In this document: positions 47,860 through 57,711 of the stretch, piece by piece
Layout: every line of letters starts with the position of its first letter
Position numbering within the stretch: position 1 is the stretch's first letter
NCBI RefSeq assembly: GCF_008638305.1
Contig: NZ_VTPZ01000008.1
Location: 104,375-168,374 of the forward strand
Direction: 5' to 3'
DNA from: Pseudomonas profundi
GTDB lineage: Bacteria > Pseudomonadota > Gammaproteobacteria > Pseudomonadales > Pseudomonadaceae
DNA length: 64,000 nucleotides
Position numbers and translations under genes: made by a program
Notes under the pieces: model-generated
The model's input: the letters and a program-made list of their open reading frames with translations, nothing else
Databases searched by the model: none
Told to the model about the DNA's origin: nothing

Positions 47860-48879
47860 ATGACGAAGTCATGTGATGTGGCAATAGTAGGTGTGTACGG
47901 GATCGTCGGTGAGAATGTGATGAGTCTGCTGGAGGATCACGCATTTCCCTTTGCTACGGTGCATCTGCTTGAAACCAGGGAAGCGGCTGGTGGCAGGCTG
48001 ATGGTCCATGGGCAGAGTCAGCGGGTGGAGATTGTCGAGCAGTTCGATTTCAGCCGGGTTCAGCTCGCGCTGTTTGTTGGCGACATGGACCTGGCAGCCG
48101 AGTGGGCCCCCAAAGCCGTGGCTGCCGGATGTGCTGTGGTTGATGCCACCGGCGCCTTCCGTGATGCGGATATCCCCCTGGTGGTCGCTGAAGTTAACCC
48201 TCAGTCTTTGGCCGGGTTCGCGACGCGGCGCATTGTTGCCTGCCCTGATAGTGAGGTTGCACAGGCTGCAGTCGCGTTGAAACCGCTGCTTGATGACGCT
48301 GGGCTGCGGTCGGTGAACATTGCGACCTATCAGTCCATGTCTACTCAAGGCAAGGAAGAGGTCGAGGCCCTGGCGTTGCAGACGGGTCGGTTACTCAACG
48401 GTCAGCCTGCAGAGCGGGGCGCATTCGACAAGCAGGCTGCATTCAACCTGATCCCACGCATCGGTGAAGTAGACGAAAACGGCGATAGTCAGTCTGAACG
48501 GCGCCTTGCCGAGGATTTGCGGCGAGTGCTGGGTCTGCCGGATCTCCCGGTGTCTGCGACCTGTGTACTGGTGCCTATCTTTTTTGGCACTGCCCAGGCG
48601 ATACAGGCGCGTACCGAACAGGTAATTGCCGGCAAACGTCTTGGCACGCTCGTGCGTAAAGCCAAAGGAATCAAGCTGCTGGACAAGCCGGCCGAGGGCG
48701 GTTATCCAACGCCAGTCAGCGATGCCACGGGCAGTGACCATGTCTGGATAAGCCGTCTGCGTCAGGACCGTCTCGAGCCGCACTCAGTCAATCTGTGGGC
48801 CGTGTCGGATAATCTGCGAAAAGGTGTCGCACTTAACAGTCTTGAGGTCGCTGGGTTGTTGATAAAAGATTTTTTGTAA
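47860..48879 (+). CDS. USG-1-type aspartate-semialdehyde dehydrogenase homologue, catalytic Cys missing
   Basis: 339 residues, ASADH fold with GVYGIVGENVMSLLEDHAFP and the C-terminal SDATGSDHVWISRLRQD. At the place of the catalytic Cys (asd: GGNCTV) it has ACPDSEV with Ser131, so the normal reaction is doubtful. It resembles the USG-1 proteins that follow asd in pseudomonads and stand near truA in enteric bacteria. Role unknown. It has a terminator upstream and its own start with AAGGGG, so a separate unit from asd is likely. Confidence 0.82.
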   Translation: MTKSCDVAIVGVYGIVGENVMSLLEDHAFPFATVHLLETREAAGGRLMVHGQSQRVEIVEQFDFSRVQLALFVGDMDLAAEWAPKAVAAGCAVVDATGAFRDADIPLVVAEVNPQSLAGFATRRIVACPDSEVAQAAVALKPLLDDAGLRSVNIATYQSMSTQGKEEVEALALQTGRLLNGQPAERGAFDKQAAFNLIPRIGEVDENGDSQSERRLAEDLRRVLGLPDLPVSATCVLVPIFFGTAQAIQARTEQVIAGKRLGTLVRKAKGIKLLDKPAEGGYPTPVSDATGSDHVWISRLRQDRLEPHSVNLWAVSDNLRKGVALNSLEVAGLLIKDFL

Positions 48880-48962
48880 TCAATACTTGCTGTGGATTTC
48901 AACTTAGCGGTTAAGGTTTGCAGAAGCAGACTTACGTAAGGCTCTGATGGGTATACGGGTAG

Positions 48963-48999
48963 TCTCTATCGGATGGGGGGAGTACAGGGCCGATAGAGA
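48963..48999 (+). promoter_or_regulatory. Hairpin in the fimV leader
   Basis: Perfect 10-bp inverted repeat TCTCTATCGG / CCGATAGAGA with a 17-base G-rich loop, 52 bases before the fimV start. No T-tract follows, so it is unlikely to be a terminator. It may be an operator or a structured 5' leader. Confidence 0.5.
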
Positions 49000-49050
49000 T
49001 AGCCGGAGTCTTAGACGCGTGAAAAAACGATAAAGCAAAGGATTTTCGCT

Positions 49051-51897
49051 ATGGTTCGCAAACTGGTTTTGGCTGTCACCGCGGCAAGCGCCTTGATGTC
49101 TTCCAATATGGCTCTGGCTCTGGGAGTAGGTGATATAAACCTGCGTTCAGCGTTGAATCAGCCCCTCGAAGCAGAGATCGAGTTGCTTCAGGTCAAGGAT
49201 TTGTCCAGTGAAGAGATTCTGCCCACCCTCGCGTCAGCAGATGATTTTGGAAGGGCAGGTATCGACCGGGCGTTTTTTCTCACCGATCTGAATTTCACCC
49301 CCGAAATCAAGCCCGACGGGCGAGCAGTGATCAAGGTTACCTCCAGCAGACCAGTCAACGAACCCTTTCTGAACTTCCTTATGGAGGTACGCTGGCCTTC
49401 AGGTCGAGTGCTTCGCGAATTTACCGTACTGCTTGATCCTCCCCTGTATCAGACGTCATCTACTCCTGTCACTGCAGCGGCACCGGTAACCCCTCCGAGT
49501 GCCCCCCGCCAGCAAGCGTCAGCGCCTTCTCGACCTACGCAGCAGGCTGCGGCTGCGCGACCTACGCAGCAGGCTGCGGCTGCGCGCCCTGCACAGCAGG
49601 CGTCATCCGCTGCGTCTGAAGGGGGGACTCTACGCACCAGTCCTTCCGATACGCTGTGGGAAATCGCCCTGGCACACCGGCCGCGCGGCGCTTCAGTACA
49701 CCAGACCATGCTGGCCATCCAGGATCTCAATCCCCAGGCGTTCCTGAACCAGAACATAAATACCATGCTGGCGAACCAGACGTTGACCTTGCCTGATGCT
49801 GAGCAGGCATCGCAGCGAAGTCGCGCTAACGCCCTGGACCAAGTTGCCCAGCAGACCAGCGCCTGGCAAAGCGGCCGCAGGGCGGCTGAGCCATCGCAGC
49901 GTCAGCTCGATGCGCGACAGCGAGAAACTGCAGCGGCTGCGCCCGCCGAAGCCGATACCAGCGATTCGTTACGGCTGGTTGCCGGGTCTGAAGATGGCGG
50001 TGGCTCGGACTCCGCGGGTGGCAACGGCGAAGGTCAGCTACGTGATGCGCTTGACCGCACCAAGGAACAGCTCGATTCCGCTGAGAGTGAAAAAGCCGAA
50101 TTGGCTTCGCGTCTCGACGATGTTCAGGGACAGCTGGAAACCTTGCAGCGGCTGCTGACATTGAAAGACACCCAGCTTGCTGCGTTACAGGAGCAAATGG
50201 GTAACGTGGCAGCGCAAGAGGCCGGTGCTGAGCCTGGCGCGCCTGAGAGTGCTGCTGTGGAAGAGGAATCACCGGTCGACCCCCAATTGGCGGGCACAGC
50301 CGAGCCGGTGGGATCGGATAACGAGTCGGAGTCTGCCACTGCACAGGACGAGGCCGCGCTCGCCGAGGTATCGACATTGGATAACGAGGCAGTATCGGCC
50401 GCCGATGCGCCCGTTGAGCCCGTTGCTGTCGCAGAGGCGCCGAGCGTAAGCGAGCCTGTGGAAGCAACGTCTTCCGCGCGACCGGAAGTTGCAGCGGCAC
50501 CGACCGAGTCCGCAGAGCCAGCCGAAGTCAGTGCAACACAAGCTGGCGGCATCGAGGGAATGCTTCAGCGCTTCCTGCAAAACCAGACCCTGATGTTGAT
50601 AGCAGGCGCCGCGGCGCTGTTCATATTACTGCTGATCCTGATGTCGATTTCGCGCCGTAACGCTCGTCGCGAGCAGGAGTTGTCGAATGATTTCCTCGGT
50701 TCATCGGTAGACTCGGACAACGATATCGGTACGCATGACGGTGAGGATTTCAATGTTGCTCTGGCTAACTTTGACGAACCGGAAGATGACCAGCGTCTGA
50801 ATCGGGATGTGATTACCGAAGCTGACGCACTGGTTGCCTATGGGAAACTGGCTGAGGCGGCTGAAACCCTGCGCTCTGCAATCGATGATGAGCCTGGACG
50901 TACCGATCTGCGGCTCAAGCTGATGGAGGTCGAGGCGCTTCAGGACCACCCTCAGGGCTATGCAGAGCAGGCTGAAGCGGTCGAGCATCTGGGCGGGGCG
51001 GATGCGCAGCTGGCGGAAATGAACGCACGGTTCCCGGCCATGGCTGCAGGTCTGGTCGGGGCCTCGATGGTGATCAGTGATCTGGACGAAAATGAATTCG
51101 ACCTTGATCTCGATACGGCCCCGGGTGGTACTGACGACACGAGCGACTCCCTCTTCGAAGAGGACGCCCGCAACTTTGACTTCGGCGATCTCGACGAGCC
51201 TGCCCAGCCGAAAGACAGTCTCTTCGAAGACAAGCAAGATGAGAACGATGCGTTCGATCTGGATTTCGATCTGGACGACTCGCTTGCCGAAGAGCTGGCC
51301 AAGCCTGAGCCGACTGACGAAGCAACTGCTTCAGGATTCGACCTTGATCTGGATGATGAGCTTGACTCTGAAACGGCGTCCTCCGCGTACGCTGATGATT
51401 TCGATGACGCTGATCTGGTATTGCCTCCACGCAATGGGAATGACGCGCTGACCGAGTTGGATGTTATCGATCCGCTTGAAGCTGATGCTGCTGCTACCGG
51501 CACCGGCGAGACAGCGGAAACCGAACAGACAACGGGTGACTTCGGTTTTTCTGATGCCGATCTGGCGGACTTTGAATCCGAGCTCAACGCGTCGATCGAA
51601 GCGGAAACTGAGGCAGCGGAATCTGAAGCCGACGCCGGGAAGCTATCTTCGTTGCCTGATGCACTGGACCCTTTCACTGGAAATATGCCCACCGATCAGG
51701 CGATGAGTGAAAGCATGGAAGATGAGTTTGACTTCCTGTCCGGCACCGATGAGTGCGCAACCAAGTTGGACCTTGCCCGTGCCTACGTTGATATGGGTGA
51801 CGAGGAAGGTGCGCGTGATATCCTTGCTGAAGTGATTGAAGAAGGGAACGATCAACAGCAGCAGGATGCGCGTGAAATGATGGAGCAACTGGCCTGA
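49051..51897 (+). CDS. fimV: FimV, cell-pole and type IV pilus assembly hub protein
   Basis: 948 residues. Signal peptide, then the FimV N-terminal domain LALGVGDINLRSALNQPLEAEIELLQ, an Ala/Gln-rich linker with 9-residue repeats, a LysM-like unit (about 195-250: GGTLRTSPSDTLWEIALAHRP), a coiled coil (~330-390), an acidic region, one membrane segment (~510-530), a large acidic Asp/Glu/Leu-rich cytoplasmic part and a C-terminal TPR-like end KLDLARAYVDMGDEEGARDILAEVIEEG. FimV localises pili and signalling proteins to the pole. Typical neighbours asd-usg upstream and truA downstream. Confidence 0.94.
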   Translation: MVRKLVLAVTAASALMSSNMALALGVGDINLRSALNQPLEAEIELLQVKDLSSEEILPTLASADDFGRAGIDRAFFLTDLNFTPEIKPDGRAVIKVTSSRPVNEPFLNFLMEVRWPSGRVLREFTVLLDPPLYQTSSTPVTAAAPVTPPSAPRQQASAPSRPTQQAAAARPTQQAAAARPAQQASSAASEGGTLRTSPSDTLWEIALAHRPRGASVHQTMLAIQDLNPQAFLNQNINTMLANQTLTLPDAEQASQRSRANALDQVAQQTSAWQSGRRAAEPSQRQLDARQRETAAAAPAEADTSDSLRLVAGSEDGGGSDSAGGNGEGQLRDALDRTKEQLDSAESEKAELASRLDDVQGQLETLQRLLTLKDTQLAALQEQMGNVAAQEAGAEPGAPESAAVEEESPVDPQLAGTAEPVGSDNESESATAQDEAALAEVSTLDNEAVSAADAPVEPVAVAEAPSVSEPVEATSSARPEVAAAPTESAEPAEVSATQAGGIEGMLQRFLQNQTLMLIAGAAALFILLLILMSISRRNARREQELSNDFLGSSVDSDNDIGTHDGEDFNVALANFDEPEDDQRLNRDVITEADALVAYGKLAEAAETLRSAIDDEPGRTDLRLKLMEVEALQDHPQGYAEQAEAVEHLGGADAQLAEMNARFPAMAAGLVGASMVISDLDENEFDLDLDTAPGGTDDTSDSLFEEDARNFDFGDLDEPAQPKDSLFEDKQDENDAFDLDFDLDDSLAEELAKPEPTDEATASGFDLDLDDELDSETASSAYADDFDDADLVLPPRNGNDALTELDVIDPLEADAAATGTGETAETEQTTGDFGFSDADLADFESELNASIEAETEAAESEADAGKLSSLPDALDPFTGNMPTDQAMSESMEDEFDFLSGTDECATKLDLARAYVDMGDEEGARDILAEVIEEGNDQQQQDAREMMEQLA
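49531..49584 (+). repeat. 27-bp tandem repeat inside fimV
   Basis: Two exact 27-bp units (49531-49557 and 49558-49584) followed by a degenerate third, coding RPTQQAAAA repeats in the linker before the LysM unit. The frame is kept, so length variation would change only linker length. Confidence 0.85.
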
Positions 51898-51900
51898 CAA

Positions 51901-52758
51901 ATGGTTTCACAAACCTTCGAAGCGGCCGCCCCTGAGGCGGCCGTTGTTGTTTCAAGGGTAGCCGCCTGTATCGAATATCGCGGCACGGCCTATCGTGGCT
52001 GGCAACGCCAGCAAAGTGGCGTCCGCAGCGTTCAGGAAGCGGTCGAAAAGGCGCTTTCCAGAGTGGCAAATCATCCTGTGAGCACGGTGTGTGCAGGGCG
52101 GACGGATGCAGGCGTCCACGCGTCCAGTCAGATCATCCACTTTGACAGCGATGCAAGGCGTTCCATGGCCAACTGGTTCCATGGCGCGAACGCCAACCTG
52201 CCCGCGGATATCAGCCTGGCGTGGGCGCAGCCGGTAGAGCAGGACTTTCACGCCCGGTTTTCCGCAAAGGCCCGGCGCTACCGTTATGTTATCTACAACG
52301 ACCCGGTGCGGCCGGCGCACCTCGCTCATGAGGTGACGTGGAATTACAGGACGCTGGATATCGAACGGATGCAGCAGGCCGGTGCGCTACTGGTCGGGGA
52401 GCATGATTTCTCCGCTTACCGCGCGGTTGCCTGCCAGGCTAAATCGCCGGTCAAGACGATCCATCATTTGCGCCTGGTTCGCTTCGGCCAGTTCATTGTG
52501 CTGGACGTTCGGGCGAACGCCTTTCTGCATCACATGGTGCGCAACATTGCTGGCGTATTGATGGAAATTGGTTGTGGCGAGCGGCCGGTAGAGTGGGCCG
52601 CAGAGGTGCTGAAAAGTCGAGACAGGCGGGAAGGAGGGTTGACCGCGCCGCCGTTCGGTCTGTATCTGGTTGATGTTACCTACCCTGAGCGGTTCCAGCT
52701 TCCTCATCGTTATATGGGGCCACATTTTCTGTCTGCGCTGAATTCGCTGGACGACTGA
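51901..52758 (+). CDS. truA: tRNA pseudouridine(38-40) synthase
   Basis: 285 residues. The catalytic Asp is in VCAGRTDAGVHA and the fold words YRGTAYRGWQRQQSGVRSVQEAVEKAL are typical. It modifies the anticodon arm of many tRNAs. The ATG follows the fimV stop by three bases. The first about 18 residues are Ala-rich and not conserved, and the DNA there carries a terminator-like hairpin (51923-51953). Confidence 0.93.
   Translation: MVSQTFEAAAPEAAVVVSRVAACIEYRGTAYRGWQRQQSGVRSVQEAVEKALSRVANHPVSTVCAGRTDAGVHASSQIIHFDSDARRSMANWFHGANANLPADISLAWAQPVEQDFHARFSAKARRYRYVIYNDPVRPAHLAHEVTWNYRTLDIERMQQAGALLVGEHDFSAYRAVACQAKSPVKTIHHLRLVRFGQFIVLDVRANAFLHHMVRNIAGVLMEIGCGERPVEWAAEVLKSRDRREGGLTAPPFGLYLVDVTYPERFQLPHRYMGPHFLSALNSLDD
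51923..51953 (+). terminator. Terminator-like hairpin overlapping the truA start region
   Basis: Stem CGGCCGCC / GGCGGCCG, 5-base loop, then TTGTTGTTTC. Placed 25 bases after the fimV stop and inside the annotated truA N-terminus. It may attenuate read-through from fimV into truA. Confidence 0.5.
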
Positions 52759-52815
52759 CGCTCTCCGGATGATCTGCTACTATCGTCAGCCCTCGATTTC
52801 AAACGGGCATAGCGA

Positions 52816-53430
52816 ATGGTACGAGTAAAAATCTGTGGCATCACCCGGGTGGAGGACGCGCTGGCTGCGGCCGCCGCCGGTGCCGATGCCATTGGCCTGG
52901 TGTTTTATGCAGCCAGCCCGCGTGCCGTCAGTATCGAACAAGCCCGCATCATTCAGCAGGCGCTACCGCCTTTCATTTCCACCGTGGGACTGTTTGTTGA
53001 CGCGACTGCCGAACAGCTCCGCGAGGTGTTGGCCCAGGTTCGCCTGGATATGTTGCAGTTTCATGGCGATGAACCGGACGACTTCTGCCGACAGTTCGGA
53101 ATTCCCTACTTGAAAGCCATCCGCGTCAGGCCCGGACAGGATGTCAACGCGGCAGCCGCACAATGGCCGGGCGCCTGCGGCATCCTGCTCGATAGTTATC
53201 GCCCCGGCGTCCCTGGCGGCACGGGTGAGGTGTTTGACTGGACCATGATCCCCGCTGAGCGCAAATGGTCGCTGGTGCTGGCCGGCGGACTCGATACCGC
53301 CAATGTGCAGCAGGCGATCACTCAGGCTCACCCCTGGGCCGTTGATGTGAGCGGCGGTGTAGAGCTTTCGAAGGGCAAAAAAGATATCGACAAAATCAAT
53401 GCTTTTATCAGAGAGGCCAAGCGTGTCTGA
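52816..53430 (+). CDS. trpF: Phosphoribosylanthranilate isomerase
   Basis: 204 residues. Catalytic Cys and Asp are in [21 protein letters not shown] and the family word [10 protein letters not shown] is present. It catalyses the third committed step from anthranilate to tryptophan. It overlaps the trpB start and heads trpF-trpB-trpA here. Confidence 0.95.
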   Translation: MVRVKICGITRVEDALAAAAAGADAIGLVFYAASPRAVSIEQARIIQQALPPFISTVGLFVDATAEQLREVLAQVRLDMLQFHGDEPDDFCRQFGIPYLKAIRVRPGQDVNAAAAQWPGACGILLDSYRPGVPGGTGEVFDWTMIPAERKWSLVLAGGLDTANVQQAITQAHPWAVDVSGGVELSKGKKDIDKINAFIREAKRV

Positions 53431-54640
53431 CTCTAACCCGATCGATTTTTCAGCTGTTCCGGATAACCGGGGGCATTTTGGTCCCTACGGCGGACGCTTT
53501 GTTTCCGAGACCTTGATGGATGCGCTCGAAGAGCTCGAGTCGCTGTACAACCGTTTATCCGCCGATGCCGACTTTCAGGCCGAATTTGATCGAGACCTCG
53601 CACATTACGTTGGTCGTCCGTCGCCGCTCTATCTGGCTGAGCGTCTCACCGCAAAGGTTGGAGGCGCACAGATCTATCTCAAACGTGAAGATCTCAACCA
53701 CACTGGCGCACACAAGGTAAACAATACTATCGGCCAGGCGCTGCTCGCCAAGCACATGGGCAAGCCACGGGTCATTGCCGAAACCGGCGCGGGCCAGCAC
53801 GGGGTTGCGACCGCGACAGTGGCTGCCCGGCTAGGCTTGAAATGTCAGGTATACATGGGTGCCGAGGACGTTCAGCGGCAATCATTGAACGTTTACCGTA
53901 TGAAGTTGCTCGGCGCTGAAGTCATTCCGGTGACATCAGGATCAAGAACCCTCAAGGACGCAATGAACGAGGCGATGAGGGACTGGGTCACCAACGTGGA
54001 TGACACTTTCTACATCATCGGTACCGTCGCCGGTCCGCATCCTTATCCCAAGCTGGTTCGGGATTTTCAATGCGTTATCGGCCGCGAAGCCCGCCAGCAA
54101 TGCCTGGATCAGACCGGCGTGTTGCCTGATGCGCTGGTCGCCTGTGTAGGCGGTGGCTCCAATGCGATCGGCCTGTTTCATCCGTTCCTAGAAGATTCTG
54201 CCGTGCAGATGTACGGTGTCGAGGCTGGCGGGCGCGGTATAGAGACAGGGCAACACGCAGCGCCTCTGTGTGCTGGCCGCCCGGGTGTCTTGCATGGCAA
54301 TCGCACCTACCTGATGGAGGATGACGCCGGCCAGATCATCGAGACCCATTCCGTCTCTGCAGGGCTTGATTATCCTGGCGTCGGGCCGGAACACAGCTGG
54401 CTCAAGGATATCGGCCGGGTCAATTACGTGAATATCACCGATGACGAAGCCTTGACCGCGTTCCGCGAGCTGACGCGGATCGAAGGCATCATGCCGGCGT
54501 TGGAATCCAGTCACGCGGTGGCGTACGGAATGAAACTCGCCGCTACCATGCGCCAGGATCAACGAATCGTCATCAACCTGTCCGGGCGCGGCGACAAGGA
54601 CATTCACACCGTTGCAGGCATCGACGGAATAAGCATCTAG
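53423..54640 (+). CDS. trpB: Tryptophan synthase, beta chain
   Basis: 405 residues from a GTG start at 53423, overlapping trpF by eight bases with AGAGAGG upstream; an in-frame ATG at 53399 would add eight residues. PLP lysine K98 in [14 protein letters not shown], glycine loop [10 protein letters not shown], and the C-terminal LSGRGDKD are present. It joins indole and serine. trpF, trpB and trpA run together, unlike P. aeruginosa where trpBA is separate with trpI. Confidence 0.96.
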   Translation: MSDSNPIDFSAVPDNRGHFGPYGGRFVSETLMDALEELESLYNRLSADADFQAEFDRDLAHYVGRPSPLYLAERLTAKVGGAQIYLKREDLNHTGAHKVNNTIGQALLAKHMGKPRVIAETGAGQHGVATATVAARLGLKCQVYMGAEDVQRQSLNVYRMKLLGAEVIPVTSGSRTLKDAMNEAMRDWVTNVDDTFYIIGTVAGPHPYPKLVRDFQCVIGREARQQCLDQTGVLPDALVACVGGGSNAIGLFHPFLEDSAVQMYGVEAGGRGIETGQHAAPLCAGRPGVLHGNRTYLMEDDAGQIIETHSVSAGLDYPGVGPEHSWLKDIGRVNYVNITDDEALTAFRELTRIEGIMPALESSHAVAYGMKLAATMRQDQRIVINLSGRGDKDIHTVAGIDGISI

Positions 54641-54651
54641 AAGAGTCTGAA

Positions 54652-55455
54652 ATGAGCCGAATTCAACAATGTTTTGAAAACCTGCGCAGTGAAGGCCGCA
54701 AAGCCCTGATTCCCTACGTCACCGCAGGTGATCCCGATCCGTCCATGACGCTGCCGCTGATGCATGCACTGGTCGAGGCGGGCGCTAATATCATCGAGCT
54801 GGGCATCCCTTTTTCCGACCCGATGGCTGACGGTCCGGTGATCCAGCAGGCGATGGAGCGCGCCCTGTTGCACCATGTGAGCCTGCGCCAGGTGCTGGAT
54901 ATGGTTCGCGCGTTCCGCGAACAGGACCAGACGACACCTGTAGTACTGATGGGGTATTTGAACCCGGTTGAGCGCATGGGCTATGAAACCTTCGCCCGGG
55001 AGGCAGCTGACGCCGGAGTGGACGGCGTATTGACAGTCGACCTGCCCCCTGAGGAAGCCGATGAAGTGATTGGCTTTTTCAAGCAGCATGATCTGGACTG
55101 TATCTTCCTGATGTCGCCGACGACAACCCTGGACCGTGCCCGCCGAATCTGCGAGCAGGCCAGTGGTTATGTCTATTATGTTTCACTGAAAGGTGTGACC
55201 GGATCCAGTGCTCTGGACGTCACCGATGTGGCAAGCAAACTCGAAGCGCTGCGCACTGTGACCGATTTGCCTATTGGCGTTGGGTTTGGCATACGCGACG
55301 GTGAGTCCGCTGCGGCGGTGGGCAAGGTCGCAGACGGCGTGGTGGTTGGTTCGGTGTTGGTCAACAAGATTGCGACCTACGCCAGCCAGCCGGAACAGGC
55401 CCGCGAAGCGATCGCCGCGACCATCAGAGACATGCGACAGGCGATGGATCAGTGA
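54652..55455 (+). CDS. trpA: Tryptophan synthase, alpha chain
   Basis: 267 residues. Catalytic Glu in [14 protein letters not shown] and Asp in [15 protein letters not shown] are present. It releases indole from indole-3-glycerol phosphate and passes it to TrpB. Eleven bases separate it from trpB. Confidence 0.96.
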   Translation: MSRIQQCFENLRSEGRKALIPYVTAGDPDPSMTLPLMHALVEAGANIIELGIPFSDPMADGPVIQQAMERALLHHVSLRQVLDMVRAFREQDQTTPVVLMGYLNPVERMGYETFAREAADAGVDGVLTVDLPPEEADEVIGFFKQHDLDCIFLMSPTTTLDRARRICEQASGYVYYVSLKGVTGSSALDVTDVASKLEALRTVTDLPIGVGFGIRDGESAAAVGKVADGVVVGSVLVNKIATYASQPEQAREAIAATIRDMRQAMDQ

Positions 55456-55498
55456 GCAGTTCAACTCGAACAGCAGATAAATTGAATAAGGATTGGCA

Positions 55499-56410
55499 AT
55501 GAGCAACTGGCTGGTGGATAAACTGATTCCTTCCATCGTACGCTCTGAGGCTCAGAAGAGCAGCGTACCAGAAGGCCTATGGCGTAAATGTCCCTCCTGT
55601 GATGCAGTGTTGTATCGACCGGAGCTGGAAAAGAATCTGGACGTGTGCCCCAAGTGCCAACATCACTTGCGCATCAATGCCCGCCGCAGGCTGGACATTT
55701 TCCTGGATAAGGAAGACCGCACTGAAGTGGCCGCTGAACTGGAGCCAGTCGATAAGCTGAAGTTCCGCGACAGCAAGAAATACAAGGATCGCCTGACCGC
55801 CGCGCAGAAGGAAACCGGCGAGAAGGACGCTCTGATAGTGATGCAAGGCAAGCTGAAGGGCATGCCGATCGTCGCCAGCGCCTTCGAATTCAGTTTCATG
55901 GGCGGCTCCATGGGCAGCGTAGTAGGTGCGCGTTTCGTCCGGGGCGCTGAGATTGCCCTGCGTGAGCGCATCCCTTATGTGTGCTTCCCGGCCTCTGGCG
56001 GTGCGCGGATGCAGGAAGCCTTGTTCTCCCTGATGCAGATGGCCAAGACCAGCGCCGCGCTGGCCCGGCTCAAGGAAGAGGGTATCCCGTTCATCTCCGT
56101 GATGACCGATCCGGTGTATGGCGGCGTGTCGGCGAGCCTGGCGATGCTTGGCGATCTGAATATGTCCGAACCCAACGCGTTGATCGGTTTTGCCGGTCCG
56201 CGAGTAATTGAGCAGACCGTTCGTGAGAAGCTGCCGGCCGGCTTCCAGCGCAGTGAGTTCCTGCTTGAGCATGGTGCGCTGGACATGATCGTCTCGCGCC
56301 TGGAGATGCGTGACCGTGTGGCCAGCATTCTGTCGATGATGACCGGCGTGGCGCTTCAGCCCGGAACCGAGCTGACCGAGACAACTGAAGACGAGGCCGA
56401 CGAGGTCTGA
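55499..56410 (+). CDS. accD: Acetyl-CoA carboxylase carboxyltransferase, beta subunit
   Basis: 303 residues from the ATG after AAGGA; a TTG six bases earlier is not needed. The N-terminal four-cysteine zinc motif CPSC...CPKC (about residues 27-49) and the carboxyltransferase words [19 protein letters not shown] and [11 protein letters not shown] are present. With AccA it makes malonyl-CoA. Its stop overlaps the folC start. Confidence 0.96.
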   Translation: MSNWLVDKLIPSIVRSEAQKSSVPEGLWRKCPSCDAVLYRPELEKNLDVCPKCQHHLRINARRRLDIFLDKEDRTEVAAELEPVDKLKFRDSKKYKDRLTAAQKETGEKDALIVMQGKLKGMPIVASAFEFSFMGGSMGSVVGARFVRGAEIALRERIPYVCFPASGGARMQEALFSLMQMAKTSAALARLKEEGIPFISVMTDPVYGGVSASLAMLGDLNMSEPNALIGFAGPRVIEQTVREKLPAGFQRSEFLLEHGALDMIVSRLEMRDRVASILSMMTGVALQPGTELTETTEDEADEV

Positions 56411-57711
56411 TGACGCCGCGCAGTCTCACCGAATGGTTGACCCGTCTGGAAGGGCTGCATCCCAAGGAAATCGATATGGGGCTTGCGCGGGTCAATCGTG
56501 TCGCCAGCCAGCTGGACGTGCTGCGGCCGGCCTCGCTGGTTTTCACCGTGACCGGCACCAACGGCAAGGGCAGCAGCTGTGCCGCGCTTGCATCGCTTCT
56601 GCACCAGGCCGGCATGCGTGCCGGCTGCTACACCTCCCCGCATCTTGTCCGCTATAACGAGCGCATCAGCATCGCCGGCCAGCTGGCCACTGACGACCAG
56701 CTCTGTCTGGCCTTCGAGGCTGTGGAACAGGCCCGGGGTGAGGTTTCGCTTACCTATTTCGAGTTCGGTACGCTTGCTGCGCTGTGGTTGTTCAAGGATG
56801 CAGAGCTGGATGCCGTCGTGCTTGAAGTAGGCCTCGGCGGCCGGCTGGATGCGGTCAATGTGGTCGATGCGAATGTCGCTGTGGTCACCAGCATCGGTCT
56901 GGATCATCAGGAATATCTTGGCGACACGCGCGAACTGGTGGGCTATGAGAAAGCTGGCATTCTTCGCCAGGGTCGCCCCGTGGTATGTGGGGAAATCGAC
57001 CTTCCTGCAAGCTTCATCGGCGAAGTGAACCGGCTGAATGCGAACTTGCTGCAGCGCGGCTCGCAATTTGACTGGTCGCACACGACAGATGGGCGCTGGT
57101 CGCTGTATGGCCTAGATTGTAAGAGCCAGTCGCGCACGCTGACCGATCTTCCGGCGGTGCGCCTTCCCCGTGACAACCTGGCGGTGGCGATACAGGCATT
57201 CTGGGCTGCAGGTCTGGAACTGTCGGACACCCTGTCAGCTCAGGCCCTGCGCGACGCCTACGTGCCCGGGCGCGTGGAGTGGCGCACGGTGAGCTGGCTC
57301 GGTCAGCCGCGCAGGGTGTGTCTCGACGTCGGGCATAACCCTCACGCGGCCGCGTTTCTGGGCGCGTCACTGCAGCAACGTCCGGTTACCCGTCATGCCA
57401 TTTTCGGCCTGCTTTCGGATAAGGATCTCCCCGGTGTGGTGGAGCCATTGAGCGGGCTGTTCGAGTCCTGGGCGGTCACGCCTCTGCCAAGCCCGCGCAG
57501 CCGGTCCGCTGAAGAACTCGCAGAACATCTGATCGCCAGAGGCGAGCGAGCCGAGCTTTTCCAGTCCGTCGCAGACGCGTTGCGCGATGCGCTGGATAAC
57601 ACGCCGGCGACAACCGAAATAGTGATTTTCGGATCGTTTTTTTGCGTGGCAGACGCCATACTCTGGCTTTCCGAACACACTCAGGAGCTGACCGATGGAT
57701 CAAGGCCTTAA
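56410..57711 (+). CDS. folC: Dihydrofolate/folylpolyglutamate synthase
   Basis: 433 residues. P-loop VTGTNGKGSSCAAL and the Mur-ligase-like words TSPHLVRYNERI and VGLGGRLDAVN are present. It makes dihydrofolate and adds glutamates to folates. The start overlaps the accD stop (TGATG), and the end overlaps dedD by 17 bases. Confidence 0.95.
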   Translation: MTPRSLTEWLTRLEGLHPKEIDMGLARVNRVASQLDVLRPASLVFTVTGTNGKGSSCAALASLLHQAGMRAGCYTSPHLVRYNERISIAGQLATDDQLCLAFEAVEQARGEVSLTYFEFGTLAALWLFKDAELDAVVLEVGLGGRLDAVNVVDANVAVVTSIGLDHQEYLGDTRELVGYEKAGILRQGRPVVCGEIDLPASFIGEVNRLNANLLQRGSQFDWSHTTDGRWSLYGLDCKSQSRTLTDLPAVRLPRDNLAVAIQAFWAAGLELSDTLSAQALRDAYVPGRVEWRTVSWLGQPRRVCLDVGHNPHAAAFLGASLQQRPVTRHAIFGLLSDKDLPGVVEPLSGLFESWAVTPLPSPRSRSAEELAEHLIARGERAELFQSVADALRDALDNTPATTEIVIFGSFFCVADAILWLSEHTQELTDGSRP

